Shown: positions 21,797-21,860 of the stretch, piece after piece
Numbering within the stretch: the stretch's first letter is position 1
Layout: every line of letters begins with the position of its first letter
From: PALSA-911 sp037442565
Lineage (GTDB): Bacteria > Pseudomonadota > Alphaproteobacteria > Acetobacterales > Acetobacteraceae
Assembly: GCA_037442565.1 (NCBI GenBank)
Contig: JBBIQA010000062.1
Coordinates: 1-21,860, forward strand
DNA length: 21,860 bases
Direction of reading: 5' to 3'
Made by a program: the position numbers and the translations under genes
Notes under the pieces: model-generated
The model's database searches: none
What the model was told of the DNA's origin: nothing
Seen by the model: only the letters and a program-made list of their open reading frames with translations

Positions 21797-21860
21797 CGGG
21801 GAAGCAAGGAAGGCCAGGGGCTCCGCCCCTGGACCCCGCTAAGGGCAAGCCCTTAGAACC
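21797..21860. repeat. dispersed two-hairpin repeat, third copy (cut by window end)
   Basis: Starting right after the MFS stop codon are hairpin 1, CCAGGGGC/GCCCCTGG around TCC (21814-21832), and hairpin 2, CTAAGGGC/GCCCTTAG around AA (21839-21856), then AACC. The same unit occurs twice, in opposite orientations, at 10658-10721 and 10807-10861. Its position after a gene lets it act as a transcript end or RNA stabiliser. Confidence 0.85.

Overview
This is a GC-rich chromosomal window of about 21.9 kb. The high GC content, the assimilatory sulfite reductase, the DctQM TRAP transporter, the many luciferase-like monooxygenases and the style of the intergenic repeats suggest an alphaproteobacterium, possibly of the Acetobacteraceae. 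That placement is inference. No rRNA, tRNA, CRISPR array, transposase or phage gene was seen. I recognise 18 protein-coding genes with fair to high confidence (one cut by the left edge), including a 54-codon gene found by reading the minus strand, and one doubtful 30-codon ORF.

Layout. Positions 1-1010 hold the end of an MFS permease and a VOC/glyoxalase-fold protein. Positions 1024-3263 (minus strand) hold a short one-helix membrane protein and the DctQ-DctM membrane pair of a TRAP transporter, with no solute-binding subunit in view. Positions 3458-5729 (plus) hold a hydantoinase/dihydropyrimidinase-type amidohydrolase, a small unknown protein and a lipoprotein. Positions 5798-8906 (plus) hold a NtaA/DszA-type flavin monooxygenase, a 478-bp regulatory and repeat region, and an orphan branched-chain-amino-acid-type ABC solute-binding protein. 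Phosphoglucomutase lies on the minus strand at 8935-10587. A large palindromic repeat separates it from a divergent plus-strand cluster (10955-15405): a Mer-like luciferase-family protein, a double-domain class III CoA-transferase and an SsuD-like alkanesulfonate monooxygenase. This cluster converges on a cysI sulfite reductase hemoprotein (minus). The last part (17451-21796) has a small membrane protein, an O-methyltransferase, a double-ACT-domain protein (minus), an SDR dehydrogenase and an ACS-family MFS permease.

How the genes may work together. Three different FMN-dependent luciferase-family enzymes, one NtaA/DszA-like and one SsuD-like, lie within 10 kb of cysI. These families release sulfite from sulfonates or sulfones, or cleave C-N bonds, and CysI reduces sulfite to sulfide. 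A scavenging region for organic sulfur or nitrogen is a reasonable reading, with the amidohydrolase, TRAP and ABC components handling small polar substrates and the CoA-transferase activating carboxylate products. No flavin reductase is visible, so reduced flavin would have to come from elsewhere.

The most interesting non-coding signals are: two perfect TGTGA-N6-TCACA (CRP-type) palindromes; a strong terminator whose 3' arm is duplicated upstream, giving an attenuator-like layout; a roughly 144-bp MITE-like element with 12-bp terminal inverted repeats; a 238-bp composite palindrome between divergent genes; and a two-hairpin dispersed repeat whose three copies show compensatory base-pair changes.
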